Below are positions 9,363 to 18,315 of a stretch of 34,851 nucleotides of DNA, piece by piece. A model generated the notes under the pieces. The model saw only the letters and a list, made by a program, of their open reading frames with translations, made no database searches and had not been told where the DNA came from. Position numbers and translations under genes: made by a program. Every line of letters begins with the position of its first letter. Positions within the stretch are counted from its first letter, which is position 1. The stretch comes from Flavobacteriaceae bacterium (GTDB lineage Bacteria; Bacteroidota; Bacteroidia; Flavobacteriales; Flavobacteriaceae): assembly GCA_026988395.1 (NCBI GenBank), contig JALSLI010000182.1:1-34851 (forward strand), given 5' to 3'.

Positions 9363-10199
9363 TTAGTTATTTTTTAAAAATTCTACTGCCTTAATTCGGT
9401 CTGCAAAGAAACTACTTTTTTCCGGATATTTCAAACTTAAAATACGAAAAGCTTGAATTGCTTTGTCATATTTTTTTTGTTCTACATAAACTCTTGCTAA
9501 AGTTTCAGTCATTAAACTATTGTTATTTTTAACGCTATCCTTTGCTATATCTATGGTTACTGATTTTTTAACCGGTTTTATTTTTGGTTTTTTCTCTAAA
9601 AATTTTTCAATTAATTCTAATTTTTTAGTTGTATTTTTATTGCTATTTTTTTCATAAGAAGTTTTTTCATTACCTTTTTTTGTACTCTTTTTTACTAAAC
9701 TAGAATCAATTTCACCTTTTTTTGGTAAAATTTCAAGTTTATTTTCACTTAATTGCAACCATTGATTAAACGAAAATGCTTCATTTTTATCAAAATGAAT
9801 TGGTTTGCCTATTTCTAAAATTTCTTTTGCTTTTTCCTTTTGAATAAATTCTTTATTATCTTTAGGTTGTATTTCTTTTTCTTTAGAAACTACTAATTCT
9901 GAACCAACTACTTCTATTTGATTTATTTCTGTTGTTTTTTTCTTAGAATCTTTTTCAAAATAAAAATTATCTGAAGTAATAAAATCAAATAATACGGTTC
10001 TATTAGTTGTATAAGCAGCTGTTTTTTTAAGAGCTTGATTGTACAGAAAACTATTTTGTTTTTTTAAACCTTTAAGGTGTAAAACACGTGCTGCTTGAAA
10101 ATACGGAAATACCTCTATAACTTCCTTTAAAACAAGTGTTTGTTTTTTAGAAATTGATTGTGGATTTTTTAAAAGCGATATGATTTTTTCGGTTTGCAA
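9363..10199 (-). CDS. TPR-containing protein of unknown function
   Basis: A 278-residue protein without signal peptide or membrane segment. The N-terminal ~80 residues are helical and resemble a helical-hairpin repeat (VIEVFPYFQAARVLHLKGLKKQN). The middle, about residues 85-225, is Lys/Glu/Asn-rich, low in complexity and probably disordered. The C-terminus (about 228-275) carries one clear tetratricopeptide repeat, ARVYVEQKKYDKAIQAFRIL, followed by YPEKSSFFADRI. It lies in the tightly packed miaB-lptE-secG operon, 15 bases after lptE and two before secG. Position suggests an envelope-related scaffold, but no catalytic motif is visible and I assign no function. Confidence 0.82.
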   Translation of the reverse strand: MQTEKIISLLKNPQSISKKQTLVLKEVIEVFPYFQAARVLHLKGLKKQNSFLYNQALKKTAAYTTNRTVLFDFITSDNFYFEKDSKKKTTEINQIEVVGSELVVSKEKEIQPKDNKEFIQKEKAKEILEIGKPIHFDKNEAFSFNQWLQLSENKLEILPKKGEIDSSLVKKSTKKGNEKTSYEKNSNKNTTKKLELIEKFLEKKPKIKPVKKSVTIDIAKDSVKNNNSLMTETLARVYVEQKKYDKAIQAFRILSLKYPEKSSFFADRIKAVEFLKNN

Positions 10200-10214
10200 A
10201 ATTTTATTTTCAGG

Positions 10215-10718
10215 TTACCATTGAGCCAAAGCTTCATTAAAAATATCTTGTGTAATACGTTCTAAAATAACGTTATAAGCTTCTTCTAAAATACTACCAA
10301 CCAACAATTTATCGGCTGGATATTCATAAAAATGAGAAAACGTTTTATCAAAATTTTTCTCTTCATCCAATCTATTCTCAAAATGTACTTTTACACGTAT
10401 TATTAATCTATTTTGTGCTGCTTTTTGATCTGCAGTAGCAGCTGTTGGTGTAATACGATAATCAGTTATTTCACCGGTTAAAAATAAATCGCCTCCGGAT
10501 TTCACCAAATTCAAGTTAGTTTGTTGTAAAAACCGATTTTCCAATGCTCTAATAAAAACATTACTCAATGAAGGTTCTACATAAGATGCGTTATTAAGAA
10601 AATAATTAATTTGTATGGTTTTAGCGTCACCAACACTTCCTCCTGTAAAGGAATAAATACCACAATTTTGTAGGGTTAAAATACCTAAAATAAATACGAT
10701 ATAGAGTAGTTTCTTCAT
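10215..10718 (-). CDS. lptE: LPS-assembly lipoprotein LptE
   Basis: A 167-residue outer-membrane lipoprotein. In the LPS export pathway LptE plugs the LptD barrel. The start at 10718 gives MKKLLYIVFILGILTLQNC, a proper lipoprotein signal with lipobox Cys19; an upstream in-frame Met (10742) would add eight residues before it and is disfavoured. The mature protein starts CGIYSFTGGSV, the Bacteroidetes LptE pattern. It then has the AKTIQINYFLNNASYVEPSLSNVF segment and an ending with YNVILERITQDIFNEALAQW. It is in the operon with the AAA+ activator upstream and the TPR protein downstream. Confidence 0.9.
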   Translation of the reverse strand: MKKLLYIVFILGILTLQNCGIYSFTGGSVGDAKTIQINYFLNNASYVEPSLSNVFIRALENRFLQQTNLNLVKSGGDLFLTGEITDYRITPTAATADQKAAQNRLIIRVKVHFENRLDEEKNFDKTFSHFYEYPADKLLVGSILEEAYNVILERITQDIFNEALAQW

Positions 10719-10768
10719 AAGAAAATTTTGGTAAAAATACACTGATTCATTTATTAATTACGTTAAAA

Positions 10769-12022
10769 TTATTGTAAATCGTATTGTTTAATTTTACGAT
10801 ACAAGGTTCGCTCGGAAATACCTAAATCACTTGCTGCCTTTTTTCGTTTTCCCTTATTTCGTTCTAATGCCTGAATAATCATTTCTTTTTCTTTTTCTTG
10901 TAAAGAAACCATTGGTTCTACTACTTCAGCGTATGTTCCTGTGATGTTATTATCTTTATAAAAAGGTTTTGAATTAAAAGGTTTTATAACTTCAATAGTT
11001 TGTTTGGCATCTTCTATTTTATTTACCTGAGTTAATATTTTTTGCACATCATCACTATCAGCTATTACTGTTGAGTTTGAATGTAAATCACGTTCCTCCA
11101 TCAATTTTTTAGTAATTCTTTTAAGCTCATTGATATCTTTACGCATATCGAGCATAATTTTATAAAAAATTTCGCGTTCGCTGCCAAAATCGGCATTTGC
11201 ATCACCGGTACCTACAATTACAGGAAGTAACTTTTTATTTTCGGGTAAATATTGTTTTAATATTTCGGGAGTTATCAATCTGGATTCTTCGATAACCGAC
11301 ATTTGTTCTACGATGTTTCGCAATTGACGAATGTTTCCTTTAAAAGGATAATTTTGCAATATTTTTACTGAATCTTCGGTTAACCGAATTGTTGGCATAT
11401 TGTATTTTTTTGCAAAATCAGATGCAAATTTTCTAAATAGCAAATGAATATCCTCTTTTCGCTCTCGTAATGGAGGTAACTCTATTTCGACGGTACTTAA
11501 ACGGTAGTACAAATCCTCCCTAAATTTTCCTTTATTGATGGCTTCTTGCATATTCACATTAGTTGCGGCTACAATACGAACATCAGTTTTTTGTGGTTTG
11601 GAAGAACCTACTTTTAAAAATTCGCCGGTTTCTAAAACACGTAACAAACGTACTTGTGTAGTTAGTGGCAACTCACCTACTTCATCTAGAAATATCGTTC
11701 CGCCATCGGCAACTTCAAAATAACCTTGTCTGGTTTGGGTTGCTCCGGTAAAGGCTCCTTTTTCGTGACCAAACAATTCGCTATCAATGGTTCCTTCAGG
11801 GATTGCTCCACAATTAACAGCGATATATTTTTTGTGTTTTCTATGCGATAAATTATGAATGATTTTTGGAATACTTTCTTTACCAACACCACTTTCTCCG
11901 GTTACCAAAACGGAAATATCGGTTGGTGCAACGCGAATTGCTTTTTTTAAAGCACGATTTAATTTTTCATCATTCCCTATAATTCCGAATCGTTGCTTGA
12001 TGGTTTGCAAATTATCACTCAT
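10769..12022 (-). CDS. Sigma-54-interacting AAA+ transcriptional activator with Fis-type HTH
   Basis: A 417-residue bacterial enhancer-binding protein that would use ATP hydrolysis to open sigma-54 promoters. The AAA+ domain starts almost at the N-terminus: Walker A GESGVGKE (42-49), the sigma-54-contacting GAFTGA loop (89-94) and Walker B GGTIFLDEVGE (107-117). Arg-finger and sensor regions follow in LYYRLSTVEIELPPLRER. A linker of about 130 residues leads to a Fis-like helix-turn-helix (RNKGKRKKAASDLGISERTLYRKIK). There is no receiver, GAF or PAS domain, so no sensor input is visible. It sits five bases after miaB and 50 bases before the lptE start, in the same operon. Confidence 0.93.
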   Translation of the reverse strand: MSDNLQTIKQRFGIIGNDEKLNRALKKAIRVAPTDISVLVTGESGVGKESIPKIIHNLSHRKHKKYIAVNCGAIPEGTIDSELFGHEKGAFTGATQTRQGYFEVADGGTIFLDEVGELPLTTQVRLLRVLETGEFLKVGSSKPQKTDVRIVAATNVNMQEAINKGKFREDLYYRLSTVEIELPPLRERKEDIHLLFRKFASDFAKKYNMPTIRLTEDSVKILQNYPFKGNIRQLRNIVEQMSVIEESRLITPEILKQYLPENKKLLPVIVGTGDANADFGSEREIFYKIMLDMRKDINELKRITKKLMEERDLHSNSTVIADSDDVQKILTQVNKIEDAKQTIEVIKPFNSKPFYKDNNITGTYAEVVEPMVSLQEKEKEMIIQALERNKGKRKKAASDLGISERTLYRKIKQYDLQ

Positions 12023-12027
12023 AACAA

Positions 12028-13467
12028 TTATATTTTTTCTCCTATTAAAGTTGCGGCAGTAGCACGATTAATCTTAACGTGTACCAAATCACCTAATTTT
12101 TCACTTCCGGTTTTTGGAAAAACCACCACGGCATTTTGTGAATTTCGTCCTTTCCACTCCTCTTTATTCTTCTTGGAAACACCATCGATTAGAACTTCTA
12201 CTGTTTTACCTATAAATTGTTCCAAACGGAATTTACTGTGTGCCATTTGCTTGTTAATAATTTCCGTTAAACGGCGTTTTTTGACTTCTAACGGCACATC
12301 GTCAGGCATTTTTTTTGCGGCTAATGTTCCTGGTCTTTCGGAGTATGCAAACATAAATCCGAAATCATATTTTACGTAATCCATTAACGAAAGTGTTTGT
12401 TGATGGTCTTCTTCGGTTTCGGTACAAAATCCGGTAATGATATCATGTGAAATTGCACAATCCGGAATTATTGTACGTATTTTGTCAATCAATTCGATGT
12501 ATTCTTCACGTGTATGCTGACGGTTCATTTTCTTTAAAATACGTGTGCTTCCGGATTGTACCGGCAAGTGAATATATTTACAAATATTATCATGATTTGC
12601 AATGGCATGTAAAACATCTTCGTGCATATCATATGGATTGGAAGTTGCAAAACGAATTCGCATTTTAGGTAAAGCAGTTGCTACCATTTCGAGTAATTTG
12701 GCAAAATCAATTGCTGTTTGTTGGGCAATTTCGGATGCTTTTTTAAATTCCTTTTTCAAACCGCCGCCATACCAAAGATAGGAATCGGCATTTTGACCTA
12801 AAAGTGTAATTTCTTTAAAGCCTTTATTCCATAAATCTTTTGCTTCATCAATAATGCTTTTTGGATCTCTGCTTCGCTCTCTTCCTCTGGTAAAAGGGAC
12901 TACACAAAATGTACACATATTATCACAACCTCTTGTTATAGTTACAAATGCAGAAACACCATTTGAGTTTAATCGCACCGGTGAAATATCACCATAGGTT
13001 TCTTCTTTTGAAAGAATCACATTAATTGCATCTCGACCTTCTTCTACTTCCTTTAATAAATTTGGCAAATCTTTATAAGCATCGGGACCAACAACTAAAT
13101 CCACCATTTTTTCTTCATCTAAAAATTTGGTTTTTAAACGCTCCGCCATACAACCTAAAACACCTATCTTCATTTTAGGGTTTTCATCAATTTTAACGCG
13201 ATTGTACTTTTGCAAACGTTTTCTAATAGTTTGCTCGGCTTTTTCACGAATGGAACAAGTATTAACCAGTACTAAATCTGCTTCTTCTAATTTATTTGTT
13301 GTATTATAACCTTGAGTTTCTAAAATTGCTGCTACTATTTCGCTGTCGTTCATATTCATTTGACAGCCGTAACTTTCTATAAAAAGTTTTTTGGTATTAC
13401 CTTTTATATTGTTTGTTACTAGTGCTTGACCTTGTTTTTTTTCTTCAATTACGTGTTCACTTGCCAT
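12028..13467 (-). CDS. miaB: tRNA (N6-isopentenyladenosine-37 C2)-methylthiotransferase MiaB
   Basis: A 479-residue radical-SAM enzyme that adds a methylthio group to i6A37 of tRNAs reading UNN codons. The N-terminal UPF0004 domain has its three cluster cysteines (Cys35 in ESYGCQMN, Cys71 in VNTCSIREKA, Cys106 in GVLGCMAER). The radical-SAM CxxxCxxC motif is Cys181, Cys185, Cys188 (GCDNMCTFCVVPFTRG). A TRAM RNA-binding domain forms the C-terminal ~65 residues. An insertion around residues 235-250 (KKEFKKASEIAQQ) is typical of Bacteroidetes MiaB. It is the first gene of the miaB-secG operon and has a TATCTTTG -7 element 65 bases upstream. Confidence 0.97.
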   Translation of the reverse strand: MASEHVIEEKKQGQALVTNNIKGNTKKLFIESYGCQMNMNDSEIVAAILETQGYNTTNKLEEADLVLVNTCSIREKAEQTIRKRLQKYNRVKIDENPKMKIGVLGCMAERLKTKFLDEEKMVDLVVGPDAYKDLPNLLKEVEEGRDAINVILSKEETYGDISPVRLNSNGVSAFVTITRGCDNMCTFCVVPFTRGRERSRDPKSIIDEAKDLWNKGFKEITLLGQNADSYLWYGGGLKKEFKKASEIAQQTAIDFAKLLEMVATALPKMRIRFATSNPYDMHEDVLHAIANHDNICKYIHLPVQSGSTRILKKMNRQHTREEYIELIDKIRTIIPDCAISHDIITGFCTETEEDHQQTLSLMDYVKYDFGFMFAYSERPGTLAAKKMPDDVPLEVKKRRLTEIINKQMAHSKFRLEQFIGKTVEVLIDGVSKKNKEEWKGRNSQNAVVVFPKTGSEKLGDLVHVKINRATAATLIGEKI

Positions 13468-13531
13468 GAAATCTTCTTTTTATTTGTATCTTTTTTTCAG
13501 ATAATGAAAAATATCGGAATTTTTAATGATG

Positions 13532-13539
13532 CAAAGATA
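13532..13539 (-). promoter_or_regulatory. Predicted -7 element of the miaB operon promoter
   Basis: The minus strand reads TATCTTTG, an exact TAnnTTTG match, in the gap between the upstream gene's terminator and the miaB start. A TTTG lies only 12 bases upstream of it, closer than the usual 19-21, so the -33 element is uncertain. Confidence 0.55.
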
Positions 13540-13583
13540 CATTTTTTATGACAAACTGACAGTTGATTTTAATCAAAAAAAAA

Positions 13584-13607
13584 GCGATTACCGTTTCCGA
13601 TAATCGC
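13584..13607 (-). terminator. Terminator after the DUF505-like gene
   Basis: Seven-base arms GCGATTA / TAATCGC enclose a 10-base partly pairable loop. On the minus strand nine T residues follow immediately. It lies 44 bases past the stop codon of the 631-residue protein. A second weak hairpin (AACCTT / AAGGTT, 13612-13633) sits between the two. Confidence 0.65.
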
Positions 13608-13650
13608 ATGAAACCTTAAAATCTGTAAAGGTTAAATAAATAATTAAAGA

Positions 13651-15546
13651 CTAGACATCTATTTCTGTCCAACTATCATCTAATTCTTCTAACATTTCGG
13701 CAGCTTCGATAAGTAACAAACCATTTTCGGTAATTTGATCTTTACTAGCATATCTTGCTTTACGTAAAAGTGTTAAAGTATCTTCAAAAGTAGCTAAATC
13801 CATTTTTAATAATTTTAAAGCTTTTTTCCAATTATCAGGTAAAATACGTACTTTTCTTTCCTTAACGTATAGAGAACCTACTTCTTTTAAAGCTCTTAAA
13901 ACATGGATAATCTCCGGTGTTACAGGATATTTAAAATTACCTGCTAAACCTGATGTAGCACGTTTTACTAATTTTCCCGGCTCTGATAAAACAACTAAAT
14001 CATTAGGATACATATTTACCATTGCTCTAGCGTCTAGTTTTTCAATTAACTGAATTAACTCTTCTCTGGAGTACTCTTTAAATGATTCCAATAAATCATC
14101 TATATACATTCCTGTTGTATAAGGAATTTGTTCCATTATTTTTAAACCGTATTTTGTTAAATTTGGCGTTTTATTATTATATGCCAATTTTGCAAAGAAT
14201 TTACCTGTTGGCGTTGGTTCATTAACAATGGTTTTTGCTTTAATTGCTTTTTCAATCCATCTTCCATCAGGTGACAATAACATGTGTCTTCCAATAGTAA
14301 CCGCTTTAACACTTTCTGCAGGAATTTCTCTTGGATTTTCTTTTAGAATTTTAACAACTCTTTTACCATCTTTTGTTAACACATAGTACATTGTACCATC
14401 TTCTGTCATCTCTGGTTCTATTAACTGAAATCCTTGCATACCAAATAGAGCAGCATCAAAATCATAAACGTGGTGAAACCATTCTTCTTCCGATTTAAGG
14501 TTTTCTAATTCGTTTACGTATTTTTGTTTAATTTTAGGCAATTCATTTAATCTTCTACCATATTTTTCTTTTAATTCTTGTGCTTCCTTAAACTTTTTAG
14601 TAATCAATTCGTTTTTGATATTCTTTTTGGTAGCCACATATTCCGGATTTTTTTCTGATTTTTTATTGATCTCTTCAATAACTTGCATTAATGAAAATTC
14701 CAATTCATCAATATCAATACTCATTGCGTCATCATAAAATCCGTTAAAGTATAAATCTGCAGCTCGCAACAAATGTAAACCTGCCGGTAAAACCTCATTT
14801 TTATCATCAATTACGGCTTGAGCTACTAAATCTAAACGCAAATTTTCATCGATTTCTTCACCTTCAACAACAGCAAAAATCGCCTCAAAATATGCAGGTG
14901 TGATGGTTTTGAAAAAAGCCCCTTTTAACAATGCGGCTCTTAACTGTTGCCCTACTCCTGTAAAGTTGTAATACGATCCACCATTCGCTGTATATGCTAA
15001 CAAACGTAAAGCTTCTGCTTCAATAATTTGATTGATATCAGCTGCCAACAAATCTCTTTTAGGAGCAGGACCTACAGGTGTTTTCTTTAAAAATTCTTGT
15101 AAAGGTTTGTTTATGTAAAAAGATAAATCTGCTTCCTCATATACTTCTAAAACTTTTTTTCCAAACGGACTAAGCACATCATCAACGACCATACCTCTTT
15201 TTTCCAATCGAGGTTTCATCTCTTTATTTACTTTATCCTTAGCCATTTCTGCAGCATAAAGCATGCTGATAATATCACTTCCTACAAAACGAAAATCATC
15301 TTTTAATGATGCAAAATCAGGTATTGAACCATTTGCTTTTGCTTCTTTAAAAGATTCTATTAATAATGTTCCGGGATAGGTTAAATAAAAATGGCTCTCA
15401 TCTTCTCTTAATAGACCCATCTGTTCTAATTGAACATATAATAAAATATCTTTATCGGATTCTAATACTTCAAATCCATGAAGTATTGCTTTGTTTTTAT
15501 CGAATACCATTTCTAAGATATCCAAATGTTGTTTTGTTAAAATCAT
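13651..15546 (-). CDS. Large protein of unknown function, DUF505-like, with repeated winged-helix-type signatures
   Basis: A 631-residue cytoplasmic protein with no signal or membrane segment. From memory it resembles DUF505, a family known mainly from archaea and deep-branching thermophilic bacteria; I hold this at moderate confidence. What is directly visible is a signature of hydrophobic-(T/S)-x-x-G-x-x-hydrophobic repeated eight times, at about residues 54, 125, 195, 390, 424, 463, 520 and 605 (e.g. LTYPGTLL, LSPFGKKV, LTKDGKRV, LTKYGLKI, ITENGLLL). This is the pattern of the wing and last helix of winged-helix domains. A charged helical, probably coiled-coil segment spans about 290-355. 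The start at 15546 is chosen because a TATCTTTG promoter element lies at 15590-15597. The longer reading to 15672 would begin upstream of that promoter. It is monocistronic, with its own terminator. Function unknown. Confidence 0.8.
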   Translation of the reverse strand: MILTKQHLDILEMVFDKNKAILHGFEVLESDKDILLYVQLEQMGLLREDESHFYLTYPGTLLIESFKEAKANGSIPDFASLKDDFRFVGSDIISMLYAAEMAKDKVNKEMKPRLEKRGMVVDDVLSPFGKKVLEVYEEADLSFYINKPLQEFLKKTPVGPAPKRDLLAADINQIIEAEALRLLAYTANGGSYYNFTGVGQQLRAALLKGAFFKTITPAYFEAIFAVVEGEEIDENLRLDLVAQAVIDDKNEVLPAGLHLLRAADLYFNGFYDDAMSIDIDELEFSLMQVIEEINKKSEKNPEYVATKKNIKNELITKKFKEAQELKEKYGRRLNELPKIKQKYVNELENLKSEEEWFHHVYDFDAALFGMQGFQLIEPEMTEDGTMYYVLTKDGKRVVKILKENPREIPAESVKAVTIGRHMLLSPDGRWIEKAIKAKTIVNEPTPTGKFFAKLAYNNKTPNLTKYGLKIMEQIPYTTGMYIDDLLESFKEYSREELIQLIEKLDARAMVNMYPNDLVVLSEPGKLVKRATSGLAGNFKYPVTPEIIHVLRALKEVGSLYVKERKVRILPDNWKKALKLLKMDLATFEDTLTLLRKARYASKDQITENGLLLIEAAEMLEELDDSWTEIDV

Positions 15547-15589
15547 AATCTGTTTATTTTTATCTTTAATTATTTGAATGTAGTTTTTC

Positions 15590-15597
15590 AAAGATAA
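15590..15597 (-). promoter_or_regulatory. Predicted -7 element of the DUF505-like gene
   Basis: The minus strand reads TATCTTTG, an exact TAnnTTTG match, 43 bases before the ATG at 15546. It decides the start: the in-frame upstream ATG at 15672 lies on the far side of this element. No TTG with 17-23 base spacing is seen. Confidence 0.55.
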
Positions 15598-15749
15598 TAC
15601 CATTTTGAATAAAAATCGTCTATAACAAACAATAAAGACAAATTGACATTTTAATAAAATAAATACTGCCAAATACAGTATAAATAAAGAGTTTGAGTTG
15701 TTTTAATTTTTAGTAGTAAAATAAAAACTTCTTGTAAAATAGAAGAAAA

Positions 15750-15782
15750 TTTGTCAGATTAAAAAAATTCTACATACTTTTG
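15750..15782 (+). promoter_or_regulatory. Promoter of topA
   Basis: TTTG at 15750-15753 is followed after 21 bases by TACTTTTG (15775-15782), an exact TAnnTTTG -7 element. The topA ATG lies 38 bases downstream. Confidence 0.6.
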
Positions 15783-15820
15783 CCAAAAAATAGCACTCCT
15801 TAATATATAACACAATATTT

Positions 15821-18310
15821 ATGGCAAAAAATCTAGTAATCGTTGAGTCTCCTGCAAAAGCAAAAACCATTGAGAAATTTTTAGGTAAAGATTTTCAAGT
15901 AGAATCCAGTTTTGGTCATATTGCTGATTTACCTTCTAACGAACTGGGAATCAATGTAGATGGTGATTTTAAACCTAAATATGTCATCTCAAAAGATAAA
16001 AAGGATGTTGTTAATAAATTAAAAAAATTAGCTAAAAATGCCGAAACTGTATGGCTTGCTAGTGATGAAGACCGTGAAGGAGAAGCTATTGCTTGGCATT
16101 TATACGAACAATTAAAACTAAAAGATAGCAATACAAAACGCATTGTTTTTCATGAAATTACAAAATCCGCTATTGTTAATGCTGTTGAAAATCCAAGAGG
16201 AATAAACTACCACCTTGTTAACGCACAACAAGCCAGACGTGTTTTAGATCGTTTGGTAGGATACGAATTATCTCCCGTTCTTTGGCGTAAAGTAAAAGGA
16301 GGACTTTCGGCAGGTAGAGTGCAATCGGTTGCTGTTAGATTAATTGTAGAGCGAGAAAGAGAAATTTTAGATTTTAAACCGGAAGTTACCTATCGCATAG
16401 ATGCCGAATTCACTAATCAAGAAGGTAAAAAATTTAAAGCAAAACTCCCAAAAGGCTTTAAAACAAAGGAAGAAGCTGAAAAGTTTTTACAATCTTGTAC
16501 AGATGCCAATTTTAAAGTAAGTGATTTACAAACAAAACCGGCAAAGAAAACACCTGCTGCACCATTTACAACTTCTACTTTACAACAAGAAGCTTCCAGA
16601 AAATTATATTTTCCGGTTGCAAAAACCATGATGATTGCACAACGTTTATACGAAGCCGGTCATATTACTTATATGAGAACCGATTCGGTTAACCTTTCTA
16701 ACGATGCCAAAAATGCTGCTGCCGAAGAAATCAAAAAATTATACGGTGATAAATACAGCAAAACTAGAAATTACAAATCCAAATCTAAAGGTGCACAAGA
16801 AGCTCACGAGGCTATTAGACCTACCGATATGTCTAAACAAGGTGTTCCTAGTGATTATGATCAAGATAGATTATACAAATTAATCTGGAAAAGAACCATT
16901 GCTTCACAAATGAGTGATGCTCAATTAGAACGTACTAATGTTAAAATTAATAATAATAAAAACAAAGAAATATTTACGGCTAACGGTGAGGTAATTAAAT
17001 TTGACGGTTTCTTAAAAGTTTATTTGGAAAGTAATGATTCCGATGAAGAAGAGCAAGCAGGAATGCTACCTAAACTGCATATCAATGAACCTCTTAATTA
17101 CAATTATATTAAAGCTACCGAACGGTACTCTAGATCAAAAGGAAGATATACCGAAGCTGCATTAGTTAAACGTATGGAAGAATTAGGTATCGGAAGACCT
17201 TCTACTTATGCTCCAACAATTTCAACTATTCAGCGAAGAAATTATGTTGAAAAAACAAATATTGAAGGCGTTGAACGCAAATACAACCAATTAACACTTC
17301 AAAATAATAAAATAGAAAATAGAATTTTAAGCGAAACAACCGGTGCTTCAAAAGGAAAATTAATACCAACAGACATTGGTATGATTGTAACCGATTTTTT
17401 GGTAAGTAACTTCAATAATATTTTAGATTACGGATTTACAGCAAAAGTAGAAGAAGATTTTGATGAAATTGCCAGAGGACATGAAGATTGGATTAAAACC
17501 ATAAAAGATTTTTATAAAGAATTTCACCTTACAGTAGAACATGTAAAAGAAAATGCTGAGCGTGAATCCGGCGAACGAATTTTAGGAAAAGATCCTAAAA
17601 CAGGTAAAACCGTTCTGGTACGATTAGGTCGCTTTGGTGCTATGGCTCAAATTGGTGATCGTGACGACGAAGACAAAATATTTGCAAGTCTTAACCCAAA
17701 TCAAAACCTTTCTACCATTACTCTAGAAGAAGCTTTAGAACTATTTTTATTACCTAAAACATTAGGACTTTATGAAGACAAAGAAGTTGTCGTCGCAAAC
17801 GGAAGATTTGGTCCGTACATCAAATTTGATAGCAAATTTATATCCTTACCTAAAGAAGCAGACCCTTTATCCATTTCACTTGATGAAGCAATCGATTTAA
17901 TCGAAGCCAAACGGAAAGCAGACGCACCAATTGCAACATATGACAATTTACCGGTGCAAAAAGGTGTTGGTCGCTTTGGTCCTTTTATTAAATGGAACAA
18001 TATGTTTATCAATGTAAATAAAAAATATGATTTCGATAATTTAACCGAAGAAGATATCAAAGATTTAATCGAAACCAAAAAACAAAAAGAAATTGATAAA
18101 ATTATCCATAATTGGGAAGACGAAGGAATACGAGTTGAAAAAGCAAGATGGAAACGTTTTAACATCATACAAGGAAAAACCAAAATTGAATTACCGAAAA
18201 CAACAGATGCAGAAAACCTTACTTTAGAAGAGGTAAAAGCAATTATCGAAAAAAACACGAAGAAAAAGAAAAAAACTACCAGAAAAAGAAAAACCACTAA
18301 AAAGAAATAA
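15821..18310 (+). CDS. topA: DNA topoisomerase I (type IA)
   Basis: An 829-residue type IA topoisomerase that relaxes negative supercoils by a 5'-phosphotyrosine intermediate. The N-terminal TOPRIM domain shows LVIVESPAKAKTIEKFLG and the acidic SDEDREGE motif (81-88). The active-site tyrosine is Tyr284 in HITYMRTDS. The GIGRPSTYAPTI motif follows. The C-terminal part lacks four-Cys zinc fingers and instead has repeated GRFG(P/A) modules (GRFGAMAQIG, GRFGPYIKFD, GRFGPFIKWN), followed by a Lys/Arg/Thr-rich tail of about 20 residues, the usual Bacteroidetes form. It has its own promoter upstream. The tail is very A-rich in DNA. Confidence 0.98.
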   Translation: MAKNLVIVESPAKAKTIEKFLGKDFQVESSFGHIADLPSNELGINVDGDFKPKYVISKDKKDVVNKLKKLAKNAETVWLASDEDREGEAIAWHLYEQLKLKDSNTKRIVFHEITKSAIVNAVENPRGINYHLVNAQQARRVLDRLVGYELSPVLWRKVKGGLSAGRVQSVAVRLIVEREREILDFKPEVTYRIDAEFTNQEGKKFKAKLPKGFKTKEEAEKFLQSCTDANFKVSDLQTKPAKKTPAAPFTTSTLQQEASRKLYFPVAKTMMIAQRLYEAGHITYMRTDSVNLSNDAKNAAAEEIKKLYGDKYSKTRNYKSKSKGAQEAHEAIRPTDMSKQGVPSDYDQDRLYKLIWKRTIASQMSDAQLERTNVKINNNKNKEIFTANGEVIKFDGFLKVYLESNDSDEEEQAGMLPKLHINEPLNYNYIKATERYSRSKGRYTEAALVKRMEELGIGRPSTYAPTISTIQRRNYVEKTNIEGVERKYNQLTLQNNKIENRILSETTGASKGKLIPTDIGMIVTDFLVSNFNNILDYGFTAKVEEDFDEIARGHEDWIKTIKDFYKEFHLTVEHVKENAERESGERILGKDPKTGKTVLVRLGRFGAMAQIGDRDDEDKIFASLNPNQNLSTITLEEALELFLLPKTLGLYEDKEVVVANGRFGPYIKFDSKFISLPKEADPLSISLDEAIDLIEAKRKADAPIATYDNLPVQKGVGRFGPFIKWNNMFINVNKKYDFDNLTEEDIKDLIETKKQKEIDKIIHNWEDEGIRVEKARWKRFNIIQGKTKIELPKTTDAENLTLEEVKAIIEKNTKKKKKTTRKRKTTKKK

Positions 18311-18315
18311 TTTTG

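Noticed and set aside
10719-10742. Upstream in-frame ATG for lptE
   Set aside because: It adds eight residues before the lipoprotein signal; the second Met gives a standard MKK signal with the lipobox Cys at position 19.
17770-18297. 175-residue minus-strand frame opposite the end of topA
   Set aside because: It is rich in Phe/Ser/Leu because it mirrors the Lys/Glu-rich topA tail; it looks hydrophobic but has no promoter, start context or family match.
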